Shown: one piece after another, positions 50,668 through 59,119 of the stretch
Layout of the letters: each line of letters starts with the position of its first letter
Numbering within the stretch: the first letter of the stretch is position 1
Source: Bifidobacterium sp. ESL0775
GTDB lineage: Bacteria; Actinomycetota; Actinomycetes; Actinomycetales; Bifidobacteriaceae
Direction: 5' to 3'
Assembly (NCBI RefSeq): GCF_029395475.1
Contig: NZ_CP113917.1
Span: 1 to 64,000 of the forward strand
DNA: 64,000 bases
The notes under the pieces: model-generated
What the model was told of the DNA's origin: nothing
Seen by the model: the letters and a program-made list of their open reading frames with translations, nothing else
Database searches by the model: none
Translations under genes and position numbers: made by a program

Positions 50668-50697
50668 CAGGCCGCACGCCCAAGTAGTATTAAGGGT

Positions 50698-53292
50698 ATG
50701 AGCGACTTGAACGCGTTGGACTTGGAACCCGGGGAGATCGTCGGCGGATACACGCTGATCTCGCGACTGGGCGGCGGCGCGATGGGCTCGGTCTGGCGGG
50801 TGCGCGACGACGGCGGACAGGTCTACGCGATGAAGATTTTGCGGGATTCGCTCAAGGACGATGGCGAAACCGGCGGCAGCTACCAAAACGACGACATATC
50901 CGCGGAAAACAATTCCGGGAGTTACACAGACGTCAACAGCGTCAACGGCTCCACGGGTTACGATTCCACAGGCAACAATGCAGCCGGCAATGGATATGGC
51001 GCTTCCGGGTACGGCCAGAACAACGGGAACGTGGGCGCAGGTAATACATCACAACCGCACCATCACCACAGCCACGACCCACACGTCACGGCCCGCGAGC
51101 GCATGCGGCGCGAGGCGGTGGCGATGCGCAAGATCAACCATCCCGGGGTCTGCGCCATCGTCGACATGGAACTTGATGATTCCCTCGCTTTCATCGTCAC
51201 GGAACTGATCGAGGGCAAGAATCTGCGCGACGACGTGGCGGCGAACGGGCGGTACGTCGGCGATGACCTGCAGCGCCTCGCCTCCAAACTCATCGACGCC
51301 GTGCGCGCGGTGCACGCGCAGGGCATCATTCACCGCGACATCAAGCCGACCAACGTCATGGTCTCGGCTTCGGGCCCCGTCTTGGTGGACTTCGGCATCG
51401 CCATGACCGCCGGCGAAAGCCACGTCACGCGCACCGGCTTGGTGATGGGCACGCCCGGCTTCATCGCCCCAGAAATCATCGACGGCGCGGAAAGCAATGA
51501 GGCCACGGACTGGTGGTCGCTCGCCAGCGTCATCGCCTTCGCCGCCACCGGCCGGCCGGTGTTCGGCAGCAAACCGATGATGGCCGTGCTCGAACGCGAG
51601 GCCAGCGGCAACGCCAACCTCGCCGGCCTGCCACCAAACACACTCAACGCCCTGCGCAGCGCGCTCGACCCGGACCCAGCCAAACGTTGCAGCCCGGACC
51701 AACTGCTGCAAGCCATTTCGCTCGACGCCTTGAACCCCTTCGCCAACGGCGAATTGGATGACGAGGACGACGGCATCGGCAATGAACCAGTTCTTGGAGC
51801 CGGCAATTTCGGTAATACACTGGGCGCCGGGAATCCCGACAATCCCGATAATCCCGCTTCCGATACGCCCAATGGCACGGCACAAGGGGTGGTGCCCCCT
51901 TTTGGCCAAAGGCCTCGAACTGATCCGACTCCGCCGAACAAAGCCTCGAATAGCCTTCGAACCTCATGGACGGATAATCCCGCCGGATCCCCCACGCAAT
52001 CACTTGGCTCCCCGCAACCGCAATTACGCGGCTCGACGCGGGCCATGCCGCGACCCACCGGCAATCGGCAACCCGCCGGCAATCGGCAAGCCCCGTCAAC
52101 GCAAACGCTACGCGGACAGGATCAGCCGGAAGCGGGAAGCCCGGCTGCAACAACCCCAGACGAGACCGTGACCGAGGCACTGCCCAGCCCTTCGGCGCAG
52201 GACCTCACGGCGACGTCCGCGATGCCGCAAAACAGCGGCCCAGCAACGGCGACAATGCCGCTTGATACCGACATGACGCGCGGCATGGAACCGACGTCAA
52301 CGCTGCCCACCTCGAACCCGCCCGCCGCACAACAAAGCGAGGCTGGCACGATGCCGCTCGCCGTGTCACCGGCGATGCAGACGCTGCAGCCCCTTGACCC
52401 CAGCCGGCAAGCCCAACCCGTGTCGTACGCACCCTATATATACGGTCCCGGCCAACCGAACATGCAGGTGGCCGCAGCGCCCCAGCCGTTGGAACCAATC
52501 GCGAACCCCGCGGACGTACGGCGCGGCAAGCTGATCTCAAGGTCCAGGTTGCCGCTATGGCTCGCCACGGTCCCGCTCGCGCTGCTTGCCGCCACGGCTC
52601 CGTTGGTATCGCTTTGCTGCGCCGCGGCCCTCGTCTGGCTCCTGCTCACGCTCGGCTACAGTGAGGAGGCCCAGCTCGAGCGCGAGGGCAAGCGCGGCGG
52701 CATCCGCAAGAAATCCGACATGGCGTTGCGTGTGGCGAGCCTGCCCTGGCATGTCCTCAAAGCCCTGGTCTTCGCCATCGTGCGCGCGCTGGGCATGGCG
52801 CTTATCGCCGATGTGGCGCCGATCGTGGTCAGCCTCGTCTCCGGCCTGCCCACGAAGATGGTCGATATCGTCATCGGCTCGTGGCGCATCCCGTTCCCCC
52901 TGTCCGCGGACCTTTCGCTCTCGTATTCCAGCGCGGCGCTCGCGATATTCATGGCCGCGGCATGGCTCATCACCGCCTTTGGCCCGAAAACGACGATATT
53001 GCGCATCGGCGCGGGACGCCTGCGCGGGATGAAGCCCGAACCTGGTACCGGCGACCCAGCGATGACGGCCTTGCCTGAATCCGCCGCACCGCCAAGCGAT
53101 GAATACCTTGGAACCGAAGACGAGCTGGATGACGAAGCCGAGGATATCGAAGAAACCGCCAAAACCATGCACCACCTGACGTGGCGCTGGATCCTGCTGA
53201 TCCTATGGATCATCCTCACCTTGGCGGCCTTGGCACTGGCCCTGACGAACCGCCAGATCGACTGGGTTCCCCTGCCCAATCCGCAGTTGTAA
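50698..53292 (+). CDS. Multi-pass membrane Ser/Thr protein kinase
   Basis: The 864-residue kinase has a Hanks-type domain: GGGAMGSVW, ATP Lys in YAMKIL (46), catalytic HRDIKPTN, metal-binding DFG and GTPGFIAPE. Between the ATP Lys and helix C a stretch of about 76 residues (55-130) rich in Gly, Asn, Ser and Tyr ends with QPHHHHSHDPH, which is very unusual. A Pro/Thr-rich linker (about 360-590) follows, then four to five membrane helices and a short external end. It has no PASTA repeats. TAGTAT lies 7 nt before ATG and there is no Shine-Dalgarno, so it is probably leaderless. Confidence 0.9.
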   Translation: MSDLNALDLEPGEIVGGYTLISRLGGGAMGSVWRVRDDGGQVYAMKILRDSLKDDGETGGSYQNDDISAENNSGSYTDVNSVNGSTGYDSTGNNAAGNGYGASGYGQNNGNVGAGNTSQPHHHHSHDPHVTARERMRREAVAMRKINHPGVCAIVDMELDDSLAFIVTELIEGKNLRDDVAANGRYVGDDLQRLASKLIDAVRAVHAQGIIHRDIKPTNVMVSASGPVLVDFGIAMTAGESHVTRTGLVMGTPGFIAPEIIDGAESNEATDWWSLASVIAFAATGRPVFGSKPMMAVLEREASGNANLAGLPPNTLNALRSALDPDPAKRCSPDQLLQAISLDALNPFANGELDDEDDGIGNEPVLGAGNFGNTLGAGNPDNPDNPASDTPNGTAQGVVPPFGQRPRTDPTPPNKASNSLRTSWTDNPAGSPTQSLGSPQPQLRGSTRAMPRPTGNRQPAGNRQAPSTQTLRGQDQPEAGSPAATTPDETVTEALPSPSAQDLTATSAMPQNSGPATATMPLDTDMTRGMEPTSTLPTSNPPAAQQSEAGTMPLAVSPAMQTLQPLDPSRQAQPVSYAPYIYGPGQPNMQVAAAPQPLEPIANPADVRRGKLISRSRLPLWLATVPLALLAATAPLVSLCCAAALVWLLLTLGYSEEAQLEREGKRGGIRKKSDMALRVASLPWHVLKALVFAIVRALGMALIADVAPIVVSLVSGLPTKMVDIVIGSWRIPFPLSADLSLSYSSAALAIFMAAAWLITAFGPKTTILRIGAGRLRGMKPEPGTGDPAMTALPESAAPPSDEYLGTEDELDDEAEDIEETAKTMHHLTWRWILLILWIILTLAALALALTNRQIDWVPLPNPQL

Positions 53293-53548
53293 TACAACCA
53301 AGCCGAAGGGGCGACAACTCACACAACTCCCATCAAAAACCTATAGCCAAACCCAAACCCGACCATCACCATGTGACTTGCGCTACGAATCCCCGCGATC
53401 CCCTCAGCCCTCAGAGATTCATCTACCCATGCGGGCAAAATAAGAGAACATTCAGTTTTGTGAGTACACTTGCTACTTTGGTCGCCCAAACGGTGTAAAC
53501 ACTAAGATTCGCCGGCACTTGGCACCAAGTAACTACAAAGAAGGACAC

Positions 53549-54520
53549 ATGGCACAACAGGGCACAAGTAAGTCGCAGAAGCGCAAGGCGCGGGCGAAGC
53601 GCCAGGCCGAGCAGGAGGCGCTTGAGCGCGCGCAGGCCGAGGAAGCCGCGAAGGAACGCAAGCAGCAGACCATTATCGGGGGCATCGTCGTCGCCGTCAT
53701 CGTGGTGCTTGTCGCCGTCATCGCCATCGTCACGCTTCACTCTGTCCACAAGAAAGCGCAAGTGCAGAAGGTGTCGAACAGCACTTCGTACAGCGCCCTG
53801 CAAAAGGTGAAGGTCAAGCCCACCGTGGTCGACGACAAGGGCGGCATCCTCATCTCCAAGGACGGCTACGGCAAGAAGCTCGACAAGGCCCCGACCGTCG
53901 AGATCTACATGGACCCGCTGTGCCCCGGCTGCGGCTCGCTGCACCGCCAGATCGACGGCGACCTCGACAAGCTCGTCGACGCCGGCCAGATCAACCTGGT
54001 CTACCATCCGATGAACTTCCTCGACCAAGATTCCACCGACCAATATTCCACGCGCGCCGCGGGGGCCATCCTCTACGTCGCCAGCCACGACGCCAACGCC
54101 GAGCATCTGATGGGCTTCGTCAGCAACCTTTACAACAAGGACTACCAGCCAGAAGAGGGCCCGGATTACAAGGCGACCGGCAACGACAAGATCAAGGAAC
54201 AGGCGCTTAAGGCCAGTGTCGCCGAGGATGTCATCGACAAGGCGTTCGACGGCCGGTACAACAAGTGGCTCACCGCCTCGTACAATTACACGATCACCCG
54301 CAAGGAGCTGCAGAACCAGAGCGGGCAGAACAAGGGCAGCATGAGCACGCCGGCAGTCACCATCAACGGCACACTCATCGACCAGAGCGAGATCTCCCAG
54401 CTGAACATCCCGCAGGAGCAGGCCCTGCTGAAGTCGTTGGGGCTTAAGGACTCGCAGGTCGGCGAGCGCGGCGTGATGCCGAAGATCGGCGGCACGGGAG
54501 CCCCTCAATCGTTGCAGTAG
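53549..54520 (+). CDS. Membrane-anchored DsbA-like thioredoxin-fold protein
   Basis: The 323-residue product has a charged cytoplasmic N-terminus of about 40 residues, one membrane anchor (TIIGGIVVAVIVVLVAVIAIV) and an external thioredoxin-like domain with a CPGC active site in DPLCPGCGSLHRQ, plus the cis-Pro region MSTPAVTING. It should form or isomerise disulfides in exported proteins, as other actinobacterial DsbA-like proteins do. GAAGGA precedes ATG 53549 by 5 nt. It is a single gene with its own terminator. Confidence 0.9.
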   Translation: MAQQGTSKSQKRKARAKRQAEQEALERAQAEEAAKERKQQTIIGGIVVAVIVVLVAVIAIVTLHSVHKKAQVQKVSNSTSYSALQKVKVKPTVVDDKGGILISKDGYGKKLDKAPTVEIYMDPLCPGCGSLHRQIDGDLDKLVDAGQINLVYHPMNFLDQDSTDQYSTRAAGAILYVASHDANAEHLMGFVSNLYNKDYQPEEGPDYKATGNDKIKEQALKASVAEDVIDKAFDGRYNKWLTASYNYTITRKELQNQSGQNKGSMSTPAVTINGTLIDQSEISQLNIPQEQALLKSLGLKDSQVGERGVMPKIGGTGAPQSLQ

Positions 54521-54602
54521 CGATAAGTTGAGGCCGCTCAAAAGCGATGAGGCCGATTGGATGGGGATGAACCCAAGATAGCCGACAGCCTCAAACAACA
54601 AT

Positions 54603-54645
54603 CCGGCGGGCAGATGCCCAAACAGCAACCTGTCCGCCGGTTTTC
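54603..54645 (+). terminator. Terminator of the DsbA-like gene
   Basis: CCGGCGGGCAG and CTGTCCGCCGG form a stem followed by TTTTC. Confidence 0.8.
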
Positions 54646-54843
54646 ATACGTGAGTCGCTGTGGCCTTCCAACAACAAGCGCATCAATACAGCAGTGGCAA
54701 GTTCTTTTGCACCAATAAGATAAACGTCAGACTAATCCCTTTTATGCATCGACGTTTTCGGCGTCGCACCCACCGGCGTAATCGAGCCTTCCTGTTAAAA
54801 TTCGACTTGTCTGGTTTCTTCTCGGCGACGACGGGAAGCCAAC

Positions 54844-54917
54844 GCCTCCTTAGCTCAGATGGCCAGAGCGGCCGCCTTGTAAGCGGCAGGTCGTCGGTTC
54901 GATCCCGACAGGAGGCT
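54844..54917 (+). tRNA. tRNA-Thr (anticodon UGU)
   Basis: The acceptor arms GCCTCCT and AGGAGGC pair fully. The anticodon loop CTTGTAA is closed by CCGC and GCGG, and the T arm GTCGGTTCGATCCCGAC is standard. Discriminator is U and CCA is not encoded. Confidence 0.96.
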
Positions 54918-54951
54918 CACCGGTGCAATGAAGCGGTGGACGTAGAGACAG

Positions 54952-55004
54952 GCAGTAATGAGTAGTGATCAGTGGTAATTAGCAGTAACAAGTAGTGATC
55001 AGTG
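54952..55004. repeat. Tandem direct repeat after tRNA-Thr
   Basis: GCAGTAA-NN-AGTAGTGATCAGTG occurs twice with a 30-bp period (54952-54974 and 54982-55004). It lies 35 nt past the tRNA gene. No integrase or prophage is near. Confidence 0.7.
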
Positions 55005-55204
55005 ATGTTGTATTCACGGTTGAGACGGGCGGTGCGCTTGAATCGCCGTGATTTGTAGTTTGCAGTATTGAATTGGTGCCCACGAAAGTGGGTTGCCTGC
55101 GTTGTGGCATGGCCGCGTTGGCCGCGCATTTCCGGCGTGAAGGAGGCGCCGGTCTTACTCTTCGCTCGAGTAAGTTAGCGTTGTCTTCTCTAGTGAAGGC
55201 AGCG

Positions 55205-55278
55205 TCCAAGGACGAAACTTCCCCCAATTTGCTTCGTCCTTTAGGGGCGGGAACATCCCCTTCTCTCCCGCCCCTTTT
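55205..55278 (+). ncRNA. Candidate small RNA with two C-loop hairpins (6C-like)
   Basis: Two adjacent stem-loops are seen. AAGGACGAA and TTCGTCCTT enclose a loop with CCCCC (55208-55241). GGGGCGGGA and TCCCGCCCC enclose a loop with CCCC and are followed by TTTT (55244-55278), a good intrinsic terminator. Paired hairpins with C-rich loops are the hallmark of the actinobacterial 6C RNA, though here the loops have five and four Cs. Just upstream are CCCAC-GAAA-GTGGG and CTTACTC/GAGTAAG hairpins, so the transcript may be longer. No protein gene is supported in 55005-55485. Confidence 0.4.
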
Positions 55279-55393
55279 CCTCTCTTTCAAGGTTATTCAT
55301 CGGGCTTCAAGGCCGTCGCTCGCAATCCGGCGTCGAAGCGGCCGGGTGATGTGCCTTCTTTGCAAAATCTTGACTTCATGGGCGGGACTCGTA

Positions 55394-55423
55394 TTGCACC
55401 CTTTAAGGTTGTGCCGCTAGACT
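55394..55423 (+). promoter_or_regulatory. Candidate promoter of the Rpf-like gene
   Basis: TTGCAC (55394-55399) and TAGACT (55418-55423) are 18 bp apart, about 60 nt before the start codon. Confidence 0.5.
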
Positions 55424-55485
55424 GGATACCAGATTGCAAGACTAGGCATGCGGTGCATGTCTGAATATTTCTTCAGGGGGCTTGG

Positions 55486-56937
55486 ATGGCACGTCGATGG
55501 ACTCCGCGGCGTTTTGTGACGTTGCGCAGGATTCGCGTGGCGCTTTGCGCAGGGGTGGTGTTGGTGGCCAGCATCGTCTTTTTCGCGATCACCGCTCGCA
55601 AAACCGTGGCGCTGAACATCAACGGCGAGACCAGAACCGTCACCACCTATTCGGCCTCCGTCCCCAGGCTCCTTGAATCGCAAGGCGTCAAAACCAAAAC
55701 CCACGATTTCATCGATTCCACCGACGAGAAGGCCGGCCTCAAGAACCACGACGTGGTCACGGTGCGCAGCGCCTATCAGGCCACCATCGACATCGAGGGA
55801 CAGGAAGTGCCCTTCTGGACCTACGCCACCAGCGCCGACCAGCTGCTCGGCTTCTTCAAGTCCAATGACCAGAACGCCGCGAAGGTGTCGGTCAACGTCG
55901 GCAACGTCTATAACCAACTCACCGGCGGATTCGTCATCAACAAGGCCGGCCCCGTCACCGTCATCGCGGACGGCAAGACCTCCGTCGCGCCGAACGGCAA
56001 GCTTACGGCCGCTTCGATTCTCGATTCCAAGAACATCACCATCGGCAAAGAGGACCGCGTCAGCGTCAGCGTCGAGAACGGCCAGACCATCCTGCGTGTC
56101 CAACGCGTCACCCACGGCCAGGAGACCAAGGACGTCGCCTTGCCATTCGCCACACGCACCGTGGTCGATTCGAGCCTGCAGCCCGGCCAGACCGAGGTCC
56201 GTCAGGTCGGCCAGAACGGTAACAAACAGCAAATCTACGATGTCACCTACGTCGACGGCCAGGCCGAAAGCTCGACCCTGAAATCCGAAACCGTCACGCA
56301 GGCGGCGATCGACCAAGTAGTGGCCGTGGGCCCGGCCGCACCCGCCACACCGGCGCCTTCGACCGGTAGCGGCAGCGGGTCGAGTTCTGATGGCAATTCG
56401 GGCGGCAACGATTCGGGTAATAACTCGAACGGCAATTCGACTCCCGCCCCCGCGCAACCAAGCACGCCTTCCGCGCCCGCACAGAACCCGGCTCCAACCC
56501 CCGCTCCTACCCCGTCTCCGGCTCCAGCTCCAGCTCCTGCTCCGGCCCCGGCTCCCGCGCCGACACCGACGCCTCCAAGCTCAGGCGGCAGCGTCCTGTG
56601 GCATCCGTCGCCTGCGGCCGCGCAGATCTACGCCCGGGGGGCGGCGGCGCAATACGGCTGGACCGGCCAGCAATACAACGATCTGGTAACACTTTGGAAC
56701 AAGGAATCGGGCTGGCGCTGGAACGCCGGCAATCCCAGTTCGACCGCGTACGGCATACCCCAGTCTTTGTATTACGCAGGCGCGGCACCCGATTGGCGCG
56801 ACAATGGGGCGACCCAAATCCAATGGGGTCTCAACTACATCAAGACCCGCTTCGATTACGGCAGCCCGTCGGCCGCATGGCAAAAGTGGCTTTCCCGCTG
56901 CAAGCCCCCGTATTCGGGCTTCGGCGGCTGGTACTGA
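55486..56937 (+). CDS. Rpf-like cell-wall protein (DUF348, G5, transglycosylase-like)
   Basis: The 483-residue exported protein has a signal anchor (about 18-38), DUF348 ubiquitin-like repeats (LNINGETRTVTTYSASVPRLL and following), a G5 domain (about 190-280), a long Pro/Ala/Thr linker (about 285-365) and a C-terminal catalytic-type domain (YNDLVTLWNKESGWRWNAGNP, with a candidate Glu in KESGW). This layout resembles RpfB and related actinobacterial muralytic proteins that act during growth and division. GGGGG stands 5 nt before ATG. Confidence 0.88.
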   Translation: MARRWTPRRFVTLRRIRVALCAGVVLVASIVFFAITARKTVALNINGETRTVTTYSASVPRLLESQGVKTKTHDFIDSTDEKAGLKNHDVVTVRSAYQATIDIEGQEVPFWTYATSADQLLGFFKSNDQNAAKVSVNVGNVYNQLTGGFVINKAGPVTVIADGKTSVAPNGKLTAASILDSKNITIGKEDRVSVSVENGQTILRVQRVTHGQETKDVALPFATRTVVDSSLQPGQTEVRQVGQNGNKQQIYDVTYVDGQAESSTLKSETVTQAAIDQVVAVGPAAPATPAPSTGSGSGSSSDGNSGGNDSGNNSNGNSTPAPAQPSTPSAPAQNPAPTPAPTPSPAPAPAPAPAPAPAPTPTPPSSGGSVLWHPSPAAAQIYARGAAAQYGWTGQQYNDLVTLWNKESGWRWNAGNPSSTAYGIPQSLYYAGAAPDWRDNGATQIQWGLNYIKTRFDYGSPSAAWQKWLSRCKPPYSGFGGWY

Positions 56938-57047
56938 GCTGTTGGTTCCGTCCAGATTCAGGTCGAAATTCAACTTTCATTCCCTGCGTACTTCATTGTT
57001 CGGTTTGCGCAGATTATTGACTCGCGAGTTAAGGGTATGTTGAAAGC

Positions 57048-58010
57048 ATGAGTGAACATACGACAGACGCCAATAGCTTGGATCATAACGGTCACCTGCT
57101 GGGGGCGGGGGACGTGCGGCGGATCGCGAGCGAGGCGGGGATCAGCCCGACCAAGAAATTCGGGCAGAACTTTGTCATCGATCCGGGAACCGTGCGGCGG
57201 ATTGTGCGCGAGGCCGGGGTAGGCGCGGATATCCGCGTGCTCGAGGTCGGGCCGGGGCTGGGCTCGCTTACCTTGGCGCTTTTGGAAACCGGAGCCGCCG
57301 TCACGGCGGTGGAAATCGACCCAGCACTGGCGGCACGTCTGCCGGAAACCGTCGCCGAATTCATGCCGGAAGCCGCCGGCCGGCTTACCGTCGTCACCGC
57401 CGACGCCATGAGCCTGAGTCCTGAGACCCTGCCCGAGTTCGCGCCGAATCATCAAAACGGTAACGCCCAATCCTTGAAAACCGAGGCAACTTCCACGGCC
57501 AATAATGCGAATGACGGCAACCCATTCACGCTGGTTTCCAATTTGCCATACAATGTGGCGACGCCGATATTGCTAACATTGCTGGAACGGTTCGGGAACC
57601 TTGACCATTTCCTCGTCATGGTGCAGAAAGAGGTGGCCGACCGGCTCGCGGCCAAACCCGGCTCCAAAATCTACGGCACCCCAAGCGTGAAACTGGCGTG
57701 GTACGGCCATACCGAACGCGTCGGGCTCGTTGGCCGCAACGTCTTCTGGCCCGCGCCGAACGTCGACTCCGCGTTGGTCTCATTCACCCGGTACGGCAAA
57801 GACGACAAACGAAACATGGCCGCAAAAGCCAATCGCGAGAAGGTGTTCCAGCTCATCGACGCCGCCTTCGGCCAGCGCCGCAAGACCCTGCACGCGGCCT
57901 TGAAAAAACTGGTGCCAGCCGAGGCGTTCGCAAAAGCCGGTATCGACCCGACCAGGCGTGGCGAGACCCTGACCATCGGCGAATTCACCTCCCTTGCCGC
58001 TGCAATCTAG
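57048..58010 (+). CDS. rsmA: 16S rRNA dimethyladenosine transferase
   Basis: The 320-residue enzyme (KsgA) dimethylates two adenines near the 16S 3' end. It shows [10 protein letters not shown] (about 33-42), the SAM-binding [15 protein letters not shown], and the catalytic [12 protein letters not shown] polar stretch of about 30 residues before NLPYN ([20 protein letters not shown]) is a species-type insertion. TATGTT lies 6 nt before ATG 57048; GAAAG is also near, so it may be leaderless or weakly Shine-Dalgarno driven. Confidence 0.95.
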   Translation: MSEHTTDANSLDHNGHLLGAGDVRRIASEAGISPTKKFGQNFVIDPGTVRRIVREAGVGADIRVLEVGPGLGSLTLALLETGAAVTAVEIDPALAARLPETVAEFMPEAAGRLTVVTADAMSLSPETLPEFAPNHQNGNAQSLKTEATSTANNANDGNPFTLVSNLPYNVATPILLTLLERFGNLDHFLVMVQKEVADRLAAKPGSKIYGTPSVKLAWYGHTERVGLVGRNVFWPAPNVDSALVSFTRYGKDDKRNMAAKANREKVFQLIDAAFGQRRKTLHAALKKLVPAEAFAKAGIDPTRRGETLTIGEFTSLAAAI

Positions 58011-58024
58011 TCAGGTAATGTTGC

Positions 58025-58192
58025 CAAGTTTCAGCGCTTTGACGGCGCGAATCAGCGGCCCAAAAATGGCGATAGCTGAAACTTGTGCCATAAACAAGCC
58101 ACTCACCGCCACCCAGCGATGCAAAAATGGCGCAACTAGAAATTAACGCCATAAATAAGCCGCTTGATGCGACTCAGTGGCTTATTTATGGC
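58025..58192. repeat. Palindromic intergenic repeats after rsmA
   Basis: CAAGTTTCAGC (58025) pairs with GCTGAAACTTG (58075). GCCATAAATAAGCC (58148) pairs perfectly with GGCTTATTTATGGC (58179-58192). GCCATAAACAAGCC at 58087 is a third partial copy, and AAAAATGGCG occurs twice. The 335-bp gap to the next gene contains no ORF I support. Confidence 0.75.
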
Positions 58193-58345
58193 GCAACCGT
58201 AATATGCTGCGCCGGGCACACTAGGCCACCTCACGCGTCAGACTCTCACGGTAGAGTGAAACCGTCGATATTTCGCCAAATCCCCTACGCGTCGGGGCAA
58301 ACCCACGCGCTGAAAAGGAGACGGCACGGTTGACAGGAACGAACA

Positions 58346-58981
58346 ATGCAGCAATTTACCGATGAACGCCAGGCACGCAAGCAATATGTGCATCACCGCC
58401 AGGTGCGCATATTCTCGACGATTGCGGCGGTCATGGTCGTCGCGCTCATCGCCTCCGTCCTCGTCTTCTTCCACACCATCGGCAAAAGCAACGCCGGCGT
58501 GCCGCAGGCGCAAACGAATTTCGGAGCACCGCTGGTCTGCGCCTCCAACGCCGCGGATAAGAGCGTGACCTTCTACCAGCAGAACGGGAATGTGAAGGTC
58601 AGCGTTTACAACGGCACGAAATCCGTCGGTTTCGCCAGGGCCGTCGGCGACGCGCTGCAGAACCGGCATTTCAACGTCGTCAGCGTCAGCAATTTCGATT
58701 CCCGCAAGGTGGAGCGCACCACCATTTACTACGGGCAGAACAACATCACCCAGGCGTACACGGTCTACGCCAATTTCACCGATGCGAAACTGGTGATGGA
58801 CAACAGGACGGACGATGTCGTCAGCGTGGTGCTGGGCTCGACGTTCAACAACCTGGCCAGCAAGGAATCAGTGCCGGCGCCGGGCTCTCAAATCAAGAAC
58901 AAAGACGGTTGCACGCCACCTGATAAGGTCAACAAGGCGAAGCTTCCCGCCGACGTCACCCGTCCAGCCGCCCAAAAGTAG
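58346..58981 (+). CDS. LytR C-terminal-domain membrane protein
   Basis: The 211-residue product has a short cytoplasmic N-terminus, one membrane anchor (IFSTIAAVMVVALIASVLVF) and an external LytR_C domain (VKVSVYNGTKSVGFARAVGDAL), followed by a Lys/Pro-rich end. LytR_C domains are often attached to LytR-CpsA-Psr enzymes; here the domain stands alone, so it probably has a binding or helper role at the cell wall. AGGAACGAACA precedes ATG. Confidence 0.85.
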   Translation: MQQFTDERQARKQYVHHRQVRIFSTIAAVMVVALIASVLVFFHTIGKSNAGVPQAQTNFGAPLVCASNAADKSVTFYQQNGNVKVSVYNGTKSVGFARAVGDALQNRHFNVVSVSNFDSRKVERTTIYYGQNNITQAYTVYANFTDAKLVMDNRTDDVVSVVLGSTFNNLASKESVPAPGSQIKNKDGCTPPDKVNKAKLPADVTRPAAQK

Positions 58982-59119
58982 CCGACGAGAATCATCCGCT
59001 CCCGCTTAGTTTTTAACTTCCGCGCAGCTTGATTCATCACAAATTCAAGAGGCCTTAGAAAAGCCATGAGTTTGTGCGGCCGCTGGCTTTGAAACCACAG
59101 ACCGCACGCGTTTCCCGCG

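Noticed and set aside
54844..55004. Prophage attachment site at tRNA-Thr
   Set aside because: No integrase, phage genes or distant repeat of the tRNA 3' end occur in the window.
55075..55300. ydaO-type c-di-AMP riboswitch upstream of the Rpf-like gene
   Set aside because: Such switches precede many rpf genes in actinobacteria, but I could not match the conserved core, and a terminator plus a separate promoter lies before the gene.
55005..55420. Protein gene between tRNA-Thr and the Rpf-like gene
   Set aside because: The open frame at 55073 has no ribosome site or family resemblance, and the region is filled with hairpins ending in a terminator.
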